64,000 nt of DNA from Anaerolineales bacterium. Its GTDB lineage: Bacteria > Chloroflexota > Anaerolineae > JAAEKA01. The stretch covers positions 124,001 through 188,000 of the forward strand of contig JACKBI010000011.1 of the NCBI GenBank assembly GCA_020634615.1, given 5' to 3'. Of the stretch, positions 26,594-35,458 are shown piece by piece; the first letter of the stretch is position 1; each line of letters begins with the position of its first letter. The position numbers and the translations under genes were made by a program. The notes beneath the pieces are model-generated. The model did no database searches. It was not told where the DNA came from and saw nothing but the letters and a program-made list of their open reading frames with translations.

Positions 26594-27244
26594 TTAATCA
26601 TCAAAATCAGGGTCCACTAAAGCGTACCCCTGTCCGCGTACTGTTTGTATATAATCCTTGAAATCGGGTCCCAAGGTCCGGCGCAACTGCATAATATGCA
26701 CCTTCAGGAAATCCCGGCGGTCCTCATCATCGGCAGCCTCAGCGCCCCACGCCACGTCGATCAGCTCGCGATGCGGGATCACCGTACCGGGCGACAGCGC
26801 CAGGTGGTGCAAGATTCGAAACTGGATGGGCGGTAGTCGGACCCATTTCTCGCCCAAGGCTACCCTCATCCGGCCGCTGTGGATTCGTATCTGGCCAACC
26901 TGCGTAATCTGTTGCGTGCGCCGCTGGTCAGTCTGGCTGTGCAGATGCGCCATCAGGCCTGCAAGCCGGTTGACATCCTCACCGCTGCGGATACGATCGC
27001 TGTCTGCAGTGGTCAAAAAGACCACCGGCAGCCGCTGCGATCGACGAAACGCACCCGCCAACGACTCCGCACCTGCTAACAGACACTGATGCTCCAACAC
27101 GATGAGATCCGGGAACTGCGCTTCCAGTTGCTGGCGTATCTCGCCCAATCCGGACAGATAGGCACCGGTCGCATCTTGTGCCAGGATGAGCTGTTTCAGC
27201 TCGCGAAAGAAACGCGGATCAGAGTGCACAACTAGCACGTGCAT
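26594..27244 (-). CDS. OmpR-type winged-helix regulator with degenerate receiver
   Basis: This 216-residue protein has an N-terminal receiver-like domain (residues 1-100) and a C-terminal OmpR/PhoB winged helix (RLPPIQFRILHHLALSPGTV, HREL, VHIMQLRRTLG, TVRGQGYAL). The phosphoacceptor Asp is replaced by Glu51 (FPDLIVLEHQCLL), and the N-terminal acidic pair is reduced to a single Asp9. It is unlikely to be controlled by phosphorylation and may mimic the phosphorylated state. No histidine kinase is nearby. It probably controls the downstream acidic-tail gene and itself. Confidence 0.85.
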   Translation of the reverse strand: MHVLVVHSDPRFFRELKQLILAQDATGAYLSGLGEIRQQLEAQFPDLIVLEHQCLLAGAESLAGAFRRSQRLPVVFLTTADSDRIRSGEDVNRLAGLMAHLHSQTDQRRTQQITQVGQIRIHSGRMRVALGEKWVRLPPIQFRILHHLALSPGTVIPHRELIDVAWGAEAADDEDRRDFLKVHIMQLRRTLGPDFKDYIQTVRGQGYALVDPDFDD

Positions 27245-27359
27245 GGTTTAGTCTTCCGCCATCGCTGAGCATCGTACCTGGCAGGTCCAGACACGCCAGC
27301 ATTTTATTCCATTTGATGGCATTGTCAATATACGCTCCGGCCTAGACAATGTCAAAATC

Positions 27360-27389
27360 ATGGCATCTGCTTCTCACCTGTGTTATAAT
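27360..27389 (+). promoter_or_regulatory. putative promoter of the PA14 protein gene
   Basis: A perfect TATAAT at 27384-27389 is preceded 18 bases upstream by ATGGCA (four matches to TTGACA). The transcript would start about 35 bases before the ATG at 27433. Confidence 0.5.
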
Positions 27390-27432
27390 CTTTTCCCAGC
27401 CAGTAGTCTTATGAGTACGTGGCTGCCAACCT

Positions 27433-29355
27433 ATGAAAACCTCCTCCGCACCTCAATCCCAACCGCGTACCAGTCGAGTACGGTTGGCCGTACTGGCAAT
27501 CGCTGCTGTGGGTCTGTTGATCTTGGCTGCCATCGTCGTCGTGCTGATCGTCCGCGCCGGCCGGCCGGACATGGCAGCCACGGTCTATCTCTCTCCGGCT
27601 GCCGCGCCCGTGAACGAAGACAGTCAGATCAGCGTTAGCGGCCTGGGCTGGCGCGGTGGTGAACAGGTGGCGATCTGTCTGGTCAGCGACCCGGAGCAAG
27701 GCTGTGATGCAGACGCCGCCTTGCGTGTTGAAGGGACCGATGGGGAGGGGACCTTCCAGGCGACCATCGACGCGGGCACCTGGCTGCAACAGGGATACAC
27801 CACTGTCGCGGTACAAGGTTTGGACTCTGGCAGTTTCGCGGCACGCACGTTTCGCGTGTTGGTCGCACCTGGAGAGGAGGGTTTTGACCAGCAGGATCTC
27901 AGCGACATTCCTCCTCTGGAGAGTACACCGGACGCTGCCGACGGAACCATCGATCTGCCGCTGATCGTCTCGGGCGAGGGCGGCTGGCAGGGCAATTACT
28001 TCGATAATCCTGACCTGGCGGGTGCGCCGGTCTTGCAGCAGGGTGTTGACAATCTGTCCATGAACTGGGGCAGCGACGCGCCCGACCCAAGCCTGCCGGC
28101 CGACGGCTTTTCAGCGCGCTGGACGACGCGTGCACCCTTCGCCGGCCGCCGTTACGACTTCACGGTCTCGACGGACGGCGGTGTTCGGCTGTATGTCGAT
28201 GGGCAGATCGTCATCGACCGCTGGAGACCAGAGCCAGGGTTGGCCAACGGCAGCATCGATCTGTTGCCCGGCGACCACGATGTAGTTGTCGAGTATTTCA
28301 ACGCCAGTGGACCGGCCTTCATCAGCGCAGGCTGGAAGGAGAGCAATGAGTTTCCCGATTGGCGCGGCGAGTACTTTGCGGCTACCGACCTGACCGGCGC
28401 GCCTGAATTGATCCGCAACGACCCGGCGGTCAATTTCGACTGGGGTCGCAGCGGACCGGCGCCCAATCTGCTGGCCGCGGACAGCTTCTCTGCCCGGTGG
28501 ACCCGGTCGCTGGAGTTCGTGGAGGGTATGTATCGCTGGACAGTGACCGCTGATGACGGCGCGCGCTTGCTGGTCGATGGTGATGTGGTTCTCGATGCCT
28601 GGCAGGGCCCTACCGGCCAGGAAGTCACGGCTGAAACGCAGCTTGCTGCCGGTCAGCACATGATTGTGGTCGAACTGCGCAACAGCGAAGGAGCGGGCGC
28701 CATCTCGGCAAGCTGGAACGTGGTGATTGCTCAGGAACCTCTGCCATCGGCGACACCCGGCCCCACGGATTTTGCGCCGTCCGTTACCCCGGAACAGCCG
28801 ACATTGACACCGCTGCCAGCGACCGACGTACCCGGCGAGCCCACGGAGACGCCCACCGAGATACCGACCGCCGTGCCGGGTTCCACTGCGACGCCAACCG
28901 CAACCAACGACCCCAACGTCACGGTGACACCGACGCCGACCGGTGGAACGCCTACGCCCACTGCCACCACCGGCACGGGTGGTTCGAGCACAGCGACAGC
29001 GACGCCGACGACCACTCACACGACAACTGTCACACCGGAAGCCCTTGTCCATCCTGTCGATGTGAACCCATCGATTGCAGTTCCCGGCGCGGAAATTACT
29101 CTGACGACCGGCAACTGGACGCCTGGAATTCGGGTCACCGTAGGTCTGGTCGAACCTGGACGGCCATGGAGCGAGGCTGTCGAAGTGCCTGGCACAGCGA
29201 CGACGACACCTTCTAACGCTGCCCAAGGATTTTCCATCAGATTCACGTTTCCCACGGATTCGCGTTGGCAGCTCGGCAACGACGTGTGGATCATGGTGCA
29301 CAACGCGGGCTGGACAGAGTGGGGCCAGGGTGTGCTTGAGTTGAACGAACAATAG
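27433..29355 (+). CDS. membrane-anchored protein with two PA14 domains
   Basis: This 640-residue protein has a short basic N-terminus and one membrane helix (residues about 17-42), placing the rest outside the cell. An Ig-like domain (about 48-150) is followed by two PA14 domains near 184-305 (WQGNYFDNPDLAGAPVL...) and 308-430 (WRGEYFAATDLTGAPEL...). Each PA14 has the FSARWT and VDG motifs. A Thr/Pro-rich linker (about 436-540) leads to a C-terminal beta domain repeating part of the first Ig-like pattern. PA14 domains bind glycans, so cell-surface carbohydrate binding is likely. Neighbouring genes are envelope-related. Confidence 0.8.
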   Translation: MKTSSAPQSQPRTSRVRLAVLAIAAVGLLILAAIVVVLIVRAGRPDMAATVYLSPAAAPVNEDSQISVSGLGWRGGEQVAICLVSDPEQGCDADAALRVEGTDGEGTFQATIDAGTWLQQGYTTVAVQGLDSGSFAARTFRVLVAPGEEGFDQQDLSDIPPLESTPDAADGTIDLPLIVSGEGGWQGNYFDNPDLAGAPVLQQGVDNLSMNWGSDAPDPSLPADGFSARWTTRAPFAGRRYDFTVSTDGGVRLYVDGQIVIDRWRPEPGLANGSIDLLPGDHDVVVEYFNASGPAFISAGWKESNEFPDWRGEYFAATDLTGAPELIRNDPAVNFDWGRSGPAPNLLAADSFSARWTRSLEFVEGMYRWTVTADDGARLLVDGDVVLDAWQGPTGQEVTAETQLAAGQHMIVVELRNSEGAGAISASWNVVIAQEPLPSATPGPTDFAPSVTPEQPTLTPLPATDVPGEPTETPTEIPTAVPGSTATPTATNDPNVTVTPTPTGGTPTPTATTGTGGSSTATATPTTTHTTTVTPEALVHPVDVNPSIAVPGAEITLTTGNWTPGIRVTVGLVEPGRPWSEAVEVPGTATTTPSNAAQGFSIRFTFPTDSRWQLGNDVWIMVHNAGWTEWGQGVLELNEQ

Positions 29356-29363
29356 AGGATCCC

Positions 29364-29471
29364 ATGGTTATCGCTTGTAACGTTGCGAACATTTGCCGTG
29401 GGCCGGCCGTGAAACGGGCAGATGCGCGCAACTTACAGCGGGCTGTCGGCGTCATGGTTGATAGCCGTTGA
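29364..29471 (+). CDS. possible 35-residue leader peptide (weak)
   Basis: An ATG four bases after AGAGGAT opens a 35-codon frame with two Cys, in the 160-base gap before the diadenylate cyclase fusion gene. Nothing beyond the ribosome-binding site and position supports it; the gap shows no other recognised signal. Confidence 0.2.
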   Translation: MVIACNVANICRGPAVKRADARNLQRAVGVMVDSR

Positions 29472-29515
29472 TATTGTCGATGGCATCCATGTCTTGTTGA
29501 TGATTTCGTCTTCCT

Positions 29516-31678
29516 ATGCTTGATTTCCTCCCGCTGGACCGGTTGCCCGAAAACCTGGCGTACCTGGTCTACAGCCTGCGCCAGATTGAAACTGTATTCG
29601 ATCTGCTGCTTGTCTCGCTGACGTACTTCGGTATTCTGATCCTGGTGCGTCGCTCCCAGGCAGCGGTGTTGCTGCGCGGCATTTTGATATTGGCGTTGTT
29701 CGCCGTCGGCGTGTCGGCGCTGCTGCGGCTGCCCACCTTCACCTGGGTATTGCGGGCCGCGTTGGTTCTGGGCTTGATCGCCACGCCGTTGATTTTCCAG
29801 CCGGAGCTGCGCCGCGGGCTGGAGCGGCTTGGCCGTACTCTGGGTTTTCTGCAGATACGGCCAACCGAACTGGTCCATCGGGTCGTGCCGGTGCTGCTGC
29901 GTGTCACCAGCAACCTCAGCCAGCGGCGCGTCGGCGGGCTGATCGTGCTGGAGGGGACGACCGAGCTGAACGACGTCATCGGCACCGGCGTCACCATGCA
30001 AGCGGAGTTGTCCGCTGACTTGCTGGAGACGATCTTTCAGGACAAAACACCCTTGCATGACGGCGCGGTGGTGGTTCGTGAAGATCGAATTGCCGCGGCC
30101 GCCTGCGTCCTTCCGCTCAGCGAGCAAGCGCTGCCCGACGGTATGCACCAGGGGACGCGCCATCGCGCTGCGCTCGGGATCAGCGAAACGTCCAACTGTC
30201 TGGCTGTTGTCGTTTCGGAGGAAACCGGCGCCATTTCGGTAGCTGAGAACGGTCTGCTCCATCGCAATCTGGACGCCACCGAACTGCGCGAGTACCTCTA
30301 TCGGTTCTACGATCCGTTGCAGGCCAGTTCCGGCGGCCTGAAGAGTATGATCGCGATCAAACGACGCAACCGGCCGCCGGCGCGCGTCCCACGCGCCCCA
30401 CGCGCGGTCATGCTGGACTCGTTCGGGCTGGCGGCCACTTTTTTGACAGCGTGCCTGCTGGCTGTGGCGACCTGGCTGATCGTCGCCAACCAGGTGAACC
30501 CGCCCAGAACCTCCTCGATCAGCACGATTCCGCTGCGCGCAATCAATCAGCCAAAGGACTTGTTGGTTGTCAGCGAGCTTCCGCAGACCGTCACAGCGGT
30601 TATCCAGGCGCCCCAGGATGTGGTCGATGCGATCACGCCGCAGAGCTTCCGCGCGACGGCTGATCTGGCCAACCTGGGGCCTGACGTCCACCGCGTGCCG
30701 GTGTCGATCAGTTCCAGCGATGATCGAGTTCGTGTGATTTCAAAGGACCCCGATGCGCTGGACGTCGAACTGCAGCCCCGCGCCAGCCAGACGCTGACGG
30801 TCGCCGTCTCGATTGTGGACCGCGAGACACTGCCCTTCTCGTACGACATCGCCGGCGACGCCACCGCGTTACCAGCGCAACTGGTTGTGACCGGCCCCAG
30901 CGAAGTTGTGGATCAGGTAGCCCGCGCCGAGGCTACGGTGCAACTGCGTGGCGCCCGCAGCACAGTGCGCGAAGAGCGCCCCATTGTCCTCAAAGACGCC
31001 GCTGGCAACGTGCTGACCGGCCTCACCACTGATCCTGAAACCGTACAGGTCACCGTACCGATCAATCAGCGCTTCAACACGCGCGACGCCGCCGTCCATG
31101 TGGTGATCACCGGCACCGTCGCACCCGGCTACTGGATCAGCAACATCAACGTCGTTCCCAACACGGTCACCCTCCTGGGACCGCCGTCAACCCTGGACGA
31201 AATTGGCAGTTTTGTTGACACGATTCCCGTGGATGTCAGTGGCGTCGCGGGTGAGATCGTGCGCCGCGTGCCGCTTGCGCCGCCCGCCGGGGTAACGCCA
31301 TTGAACGAGAGCGGCGTCACCGAGGGCAGCGTCGAAGTGACGGTTTCTGTCGTGCCGCAACAGGGCAACCTCCGTCTGACCGTGCCGGTGGAGGTCACGG
31401 GAATGCGCGACGGCGACACGGTAGGCAGGAGTCCTTCGTCGGTCGATGTCCTGCTGGCCGGGCCGTTGCCCATACTCAATCAGATCAATGCGGATAACAA
31501 ACTGGTGCGCGTGGTGGTGGATGTTACGGACCTCGCTCCTGGCACGCACACGGTGACACCGACGCTGATCTTCCCTGAAGGGCTGCGTACTACCGTGGTG
31601 CCCAACTCGGTCCAGATTCGTATCGAGCGCCCAACTCCGACCCCTGGGCCGGTCGATCTACCCAATTCTTCAGGCTGA
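29516..31678 (+). CDS. diadenylate cyclase (CdaA) fused to YbbR/CdaR-like repeats
   Basis: This 720-residue protein joins two partners usually encoded by separate genes. Residues 1-265 are a CdaA-type diadenylate cyclase: three membrane segments, then a DisA_N domain with the catalytic LHDGAVVV (182-184 = DGA) and RHRAALGISE (215-217 = RHR). It would make c-di-AMP from two ATP. Residues about 303-325 form another membrane helix, and from about 335 come several YbbR repeats outside the cell, the CdaR-type regulatory domain. An Arg/Pro-rich segment (280-298) links the halves. Glycosyltransferase genes follow; c-di-AMP is widely tied to wall and osmotic homeostasis. Confidence 0.92.
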   Translation: MLDFLPLDRLPENLAYLVYSLRQIETVFDLLLVSLTYFGILILVRRSQAAVLLRGILILALFAVGVSALLRLPTFTWVLRAALVLGLIATPLIFQPELRRGLERLGRTLGFLQIRPTELVHRVVPVLLRVTSNLSQRRVGGLIVLEGTTELNDVIGTGVTMQAELSADLLETIFQDKTPLHDGAVVVREDRIAAAACVLPLSEQALPDGMHQGTRHRAALGISETSNCLAVVVSEETGAISVAENGLLHRNLDATELREYLYRFYDPLQASSGGLKSMIAIKRRNRPPARVPRAPRAVMLDSFGLAATFLTACLLAVATWLIVANQVNPPRTSSISTIPLRAINQPKDLLVVSELPQTVTAVIQAPQDVVDAITPQSFRATADLANLGPDVHRVPVSISSSDDRVRVISKDPDALDVELQPRASQTLTVAVSIVDRETLPFSYDIAGDATALPAQLVVTGPSEVVDQVARAEATVQLRGARSTVREERPIVLKDAAGNVLTGLTTDPETVQVTVPINQRFNTRDAAVHVVITGTVAPGYWISNINVVPNTVTLLGPPSTLDEIGSFVDTIPVDVSGVAGEIVRRVPLAPPAGVTPLNESGVTEGSVEVTVSVVPQQGNLRLTVPVEVTGMRDGDTVGRSPSSVDVLLAGPLPILNQINADNKLVRVVVDVTDLAPGTHTVTPTLIFPEGLRTTVVPNSVQIRIERPTPTPGPVDLPNSSG

Positions 31679-31709
31679 GGTTCGACCCGGTCGTCGTCGC
31701 TGGCTTGCC

Positions 31710-32861
31710 ATGCGTATTCTGTTCGATGCTACGCCGCTACAGACTGGTCACCGTGCGCGCGGCATCGGCACGTACACGCGCGAGCTGTTGCGCGCGCTGC
31801 TGGCGTTGGACAGCGACAACGACTACCTGCTGGTCGTCCACGGCGGGGAAACGGAGCTCTGCCGCGATCTGGCGCTCAGCAGCTTGCCGGCGCGCGTCGC
31901 GTTGCTGTCACTGCCCAAGCCGCCGCTGGGGCGGTTCACCGGTTTTGCCAGCCACCAGGCAGCGCTGCCGCTGCTGCTGCGTCAACAAAAGGCTGATCTT
32001 TTCCACGTTCCCGGTTTTGTAGCGGCGTTTAGCGTGCCCGGCATTCCCTGGCGGGTCTCCCAGCCGTTGGTGGTGACTCTGCACGACTTTCTGCCGCTGC
32101 GGATGCCGGAGCTTTTCAACGACAAGGCCATCAATCGCATCTGGTACGCGCGCCAGATGGCTGCCGCGCGGCGGGCGGCCCGTTTGATCTGCGTCAGCCA
32201 GGCGACGCGCGCCGATGCCATTGAGATGCTGGCGGCGCCAGCCGATCGCTGCGTCGTGGTGCACGAAGGCGTTGATCGGGAAGTGTTCCATCCAGCCAGC
32301 GGGTCCAGTGTGACCGCGGCCGCTTGGCCCTTTATCCTGTTCGTCGGGGGCAGCTTTGCCAACAAGAATCGGCAGGGCGCATTGGCAGCGTTTGTGCGGC
32401 TGGCCAGCGCCTCGACGTTACCACATCACCTGGTGCTGGTCGGCCAGGATGATTTGCCCGACGCCGCGCTGGCAGCGGCATATCCCGGTCTGGATGTGCG
32501 CCGCGTGCATCGTCTGGCCGCTGTGTCGCAGGACGAACTGGCGCGGCTCTACCGCGACGCCGATCTGTTCCTGTTCCCGTCGCTCTCTGAGGGGTTTGGC
32601 CTGCCGGTTCTGGAGGCAATGGCCAGCGGCGTGCCCGTGGTCACCAGTTCGATCAGTTCGCTGCCGGAAGTAGCCGGTGACGCAGCCGTGCTGGTTGATC
32701 CGACTGACACCGATGCTCTGGCTGCGGCGATGGGCCAGGTGCTGGCTGATCGGGCGCAACACGACCGGTTGCGACTGGCCGGTCTGGCCCGTGTCGCCCG
32801 GTTCACCTGGCAAGCGGCCGCCCAGCAGACGTTGGCAGTCTATCGATCGGTGGTCCGCTGA
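31710..32861 (+). CDS. glycosyltransferase family 4
   Basis: This 383-residue GT-B enzyme has an N-terminal acceptor domain starting MRILFDATPLQTGHRARGIGTY. The C-terminal GT4 domain has ILFVGGSFANKNR, the nucleotide-sugar-binding motif PSLSEGFGLPVLEAMASGVPVV and EVAGDAAVLVDPTD. It would transfer a sugar from a nucleotide donor to a lipid or polysaccharide acceptor; donor and acceptor cannot be told. It follows the cyclase-YbbR gene by 31 bases and is probably co-transcribed. No clear ribosome-binding site precedes the ATG. Confidence 0.9.
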   Translation: MRILFDATPLQTGHRARGIGTYTRELLRALLALDSDNDYLLVVHGGETELCRDLALSSLPARVALLSLPKPPLGRFTGFASHQAALPLLLRQQKADLFHVPGFVAAFSVPGIPWRVSQPLVVTLHDFLPLRMPELFNDKAINRIWYARQMAAARRAARLICVSQATRADAIEMLAAPADRCVVVHEGVDREVFHPASGSSVTAAAWPFILFVGGSFANKNRQGALAAFVRLASASTLPHHLVLVGQDDLPDAALAAAYPGLDVRRVHRLAAVSQDELARLYRDADLFLFPSLSEGFGLPVLEAMASGVPVVTSSISSLPEVAGDAAVLVDPTDTDALAAAMGQVLADRAQHDRLRLAGLARVARFTWQAAAQQTLAVYRSVVR

Positions 32862-32913
32862 CGAAAAGGATGACCCGCCCGGTGAAGAACAACATCTTCG
32901 ATGGCGCATGCTT

Positions 32914-32942
32914 TTGGCCGAACGTGCGCCAAATGCTATACT
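32914..32942 (+). promoter_or_regulatory. putative promoter of the family 2 glycosyltransferase gene
   Basis: TTGGCC and TATACT are separated by 17 bases, about 95 bases before the GTG start at 33037. The -10 box is good, the -35 box only partial. Confidence 0.4.
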
Positions 32943-33036
32943 GCTCTCCCTGTGCATCGAAACACAATGCGGGCTGTGACACGAGCTTGCTTCGCAGAGC
33001 AGCGTAACGACGAATGAAATCCCAAGGAGTGAACGA

Positions 33037-34569
33037 GTGCTCGTTCTAACCCTGTTGCACGCCGCGGCGGCCATCTTGCTGGCCATCTACGGCGCGAACT
33101 CACTACTGTTGACGGTGTTTTACCTGCGCCGGCGCCCTGAAAATCAGACCGAACCATCGCCGCCGGCCAATTGGCCGGCGGTCACTGTGCAGTTGCCAGT
33201 GTTCAACGAGTTGCATGTGACCGAGCGGCTGCTGGCGGCCGTGACGCGCCTGGAGTATCCGCGTGACCGCCTGCAAATTCAGGTGCTGGACGATTCGACC
33301 GACGAAACGACAGCCATCGCGGCGGCCTGCGTCGAACGCTACCGCCAGCAAGGCGTGGATATCCAGCATCTGCACCGCACGCTGCGACCTGGCTTCAAGG
33401 CCGGCGCGTTGGCGGCTGCGCTGCCGGAGGCCACGGGCGATTTCATCGCCATTTTCGACGCTGATTTCGTGCCGCAACCGGATTTTCTGTTGCGCACTGT
33501 GCCCGCGCTGGCTGCCAACGTCAAGGCAGGCTACCTGCAAACCCGCTGGGCGCATCTCAACGAAGACTACTCCATGCTGACGCGCGCCCAGGCGCTGGCG
33601 CTGGACGGGCATTTCGTGGTCGAACAGACGGTGCGGCAGAGCCGCGGCTGGTTCTTTGGCTTCAACGGTACCGCCGGGTTGTGGCGGCGCACATGCATCG
33701 AAGACGCCGGCGGCTGGCAGGCCGACACGTTGTGTGAGGATCTGGACCTGAGCTACCGTGCACAGCTCAAGGGCTGGCAGGGGATGTATCTGGGCGATGT
33801 GGCCGCGCCGGCTGAGATTCCGCCGCAACTGGCCGCCCTCAAGCGCCAGCAGGCCCGTTGGGCGACCGGATCGATCCAGACCTTCCGCAAGCTGGCCGGC
33901 TCAGTAGCAGGAAGCGACAGGCCGTTGAGCCACCGTATCGAGGGGCTGATCCATCTTGGCGCGTATTTCTGCCACCCGCTGATGCTGCTGCTGTTACTGT
34001 TGACGCTGCCGCTGCTCTGGTTCGACGGGTTTGCCAACAGCCCGGTCCGCTGGATGATGGCGTATCTGGGGATCGCCAGCATTGGACCGCCGCTGCTTTA
34101 CGCCGTTTCACAACAGGTGCTGCACGGACGTGAGGCCGGCCGCCAGGGATGGCTTTGGCGGTTGACGGCGCTGCCGCTGCTGGTGCTGATGGGCACCGGC
34201 CTGGCGCTCAACAACACGGTTGCGGTCTTTCATGGTCTGCGCAACCGGCCGACCGACTTCCGGCGTACGCCCAAGTTCCAGCTTGAGCAGCGCAGCGGCC
34301 AGTGGCGCAACAAACCCTACGCGCTGCCTTTGACCGGGATGGTACTGGGCGAGTTGGGGTTGACGCTGTACGCGCTGGCGACGGTGGCTGTGGCGCTGCT
34401 GCGCGGCCACGATTACGCCGTTCCGTTCCTGCTGCTCTATGTGTTTGGATTCGGAATGATGGTGGTGGTGGGCCTGGCGCAAGGACGAGCGGGCGGCTGG
34501 TCGCATACATTGCGACGACGCACCCGAGCATCGGGCACGCGTCCGCAGGTCGGCTACCGCGAGGTGTAA
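33037..34569 (+). CDS. processive-type family 2 glycosyltransferase (cellulose synthase-like)
   Basis: This 510-residue membrane glycosyltransferase has an N-terminal helix (residues 3-30), then a GT2 domain with DDSTD (85-89), DADF (141-144), CEDLD (233-237) and QQARW (271-275). These are the D, DxD, TED-like and QxxRW motifs of processive beta-glycan synthases such as CslA/mannan synthase. C-terminal membrane helices near 310-390 and 425-485 form the export channel. It probably builds a beta-linked glycan or a glycolipid; no PilZ domain is present. The start codon is GTG after AAGGAG. Confidence 0.9.
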   Translation: MLVLTLLHAAAAILLAIYGANSLLLTVFYLRRRPENQTEPSPPANWPAVTVQLPVFNELHVTERLLAAVTRLEYPRDRLQIQVLDDSTDETTAIAAACVERYRQQGVDIQHLHRTLRPGFKAGALAAALPEATGDFIAIFDADFVPQPDFLLRTVPALAANVKAGYLQTRWAHLNEDYSMLTRAQALALDGHFVVEQTVRQSRGWFFGFNGTAGLWRRTCIEDAGGWQADTLCEDLDLSYRAQLKGWQGMYLGDVAAPAEIPPQLAALKRQQARWATGSIQTFRKLAGSVAGSDRPLSHRIEGLIHLGAYFCHPLMLLLLLLTLPLLWFDGFANSPVRWMMAYLGIASIGPPLLYAVSQQVLHGREAGRQGWLWRLTALPLLVLMGTGLALNNTVAVFHGLRNRPTDFRRTPKFQLEQRSGQWRNKPYALPLTGMVLGELGLTLYALATVAVALLRGHDYAVPFLLLYVFGFGMMVVVGLAQGRAGGWSHTLRRRTRASGTRPQVGYREV

Positions 34570-34693
34570 AGGTCTGCGACGACTTTCGGCAGTCGCCGAT
34601 TCGAGTTACGATCGCACTGCAGCGATCTGGGCAAGCCGCATATTGAGCCGGCGACTTGCGAAGTTTGAACGTGACACCGGTTGGAGAAAAACG

Positions 34694-34739
34694 AACAGGC
34701 CGCTGACAGAGAAATGCGTCTGTCAGCGGCCTGTTTTCA
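34694..34739. terminator. bidirectional terminator between convergent genes
   Basis: AACAGGCCGCTGACAG (34694-34709) and CTGTCAGCGGCCTGTT (34720-34735) form a perfect 16-bp stem. T-rich tracts follow on both strands (TTTT on plus, TTTTT read on minus). It separates the glycosyltransferase (plus) and the membrane protein (minus). Confidence 0.85.
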
Positions 34740-34795
34740 ATGCGCCGGAAGTGGGAGGACCAAACGTCTCAGACGCCCGGCCCCCTGGTTGGTGC

Positions 34796-35305
34796 CTATT
34801 TCGCCGGTGGATCCTGAACCGGTGGTGCGGCCTGGGCAGCCTGTGCCTGAGCGGCTTGAGCCGCCTGGGCAGCTTGTGCTTGCGCCGCCCGGGCGTCAGC
34901 TAAGGCTTTCGCCTGGGCTTCGCGCGATGGTTCGAACGCACGCCGGGTTCCGGGCAGCATGGCGTAGATCAGAATCAAGGCGTTGAGGATGATCGAGGCC
35001 GACAGCAGTTGGGTGGGGGTACCACCGATGATGGCCACGAGATTAACTATCAGGTTGAATATCGTGATCACAACTGCGAACACCCAGGCGCTGTAGTTGA
35101 GGCTCAACAGCATCTGGGTCACCCACAGCCACACCCAGGTCAGCAGACCATACATCAGTGCGTACCAAAGGTTAAACGTGCGAACGGTGGGACCAGGTCC
35201 AAGCCAGGGGAAAAGGCCCAGGAATTGCAGCGTCATGACTAACGCCAGCAAAGCCAGCAGGCCGGTAAAGACAGCAAGAATGGTCACGCCAATAGGTCGT
35301 TTCAT
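34796..35305 (-). CDS. small membrane protein with Ala/Gln-rich C-terminal tail
   Basis: This 169-residue protein has about four hydrophobic segments (residues about 5-28, 45-70, 72-98, 108-125). An Ala/Gln/Pro-rich tail (AQAAQAAQAAQAQAAQAAPP) is likely helical or disordered. No catalytic motif is seen. Start at ATG 35305 after AAGGAG; a longer frame from 35359 lacks a ribosome-binding site. The coding DNA of the tail is itself repetitive (GCNCAGGC units). Function unknown. Confidence 0.7.
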   Translation of the reverse strand: MKRPIGVTILAVFTGLLALLALVMTLQFLGLFPWLGPGPTVRTFNLWYALMYGLLTWVWLWVTQMLLSLNYSAWVFAVVITIFNLIVNLVAIIGGTPTQLLSASIILNALILIYAMLPGTRRAFEPSREAQAKALADARAAQAQAAQAAQAAQAQAAQAAPPVQDPPAK

Positions 35306-35458
35306 GGAAATACTCCTTCCGAAAAGTAACCGAACGGGAAATGTCGAAGATCCAAACAAGATGCTTGCCCGGAAAGGCCCGGATGCCAGCCGGCGCAGAC
35401 TGACATTCTACACGCCTTGGCAAGTTGCGTGAAATCGATAGCGATCGCTGACGGCATC

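Noticed and set aside
28740..29040. Low-complexity DNA in the PA14 protein gene as a possible repeat element
   Set aside because: It encodes a normal Thr/Pro-rich surface-protein linker in frame and does not match the intergenic arrays.
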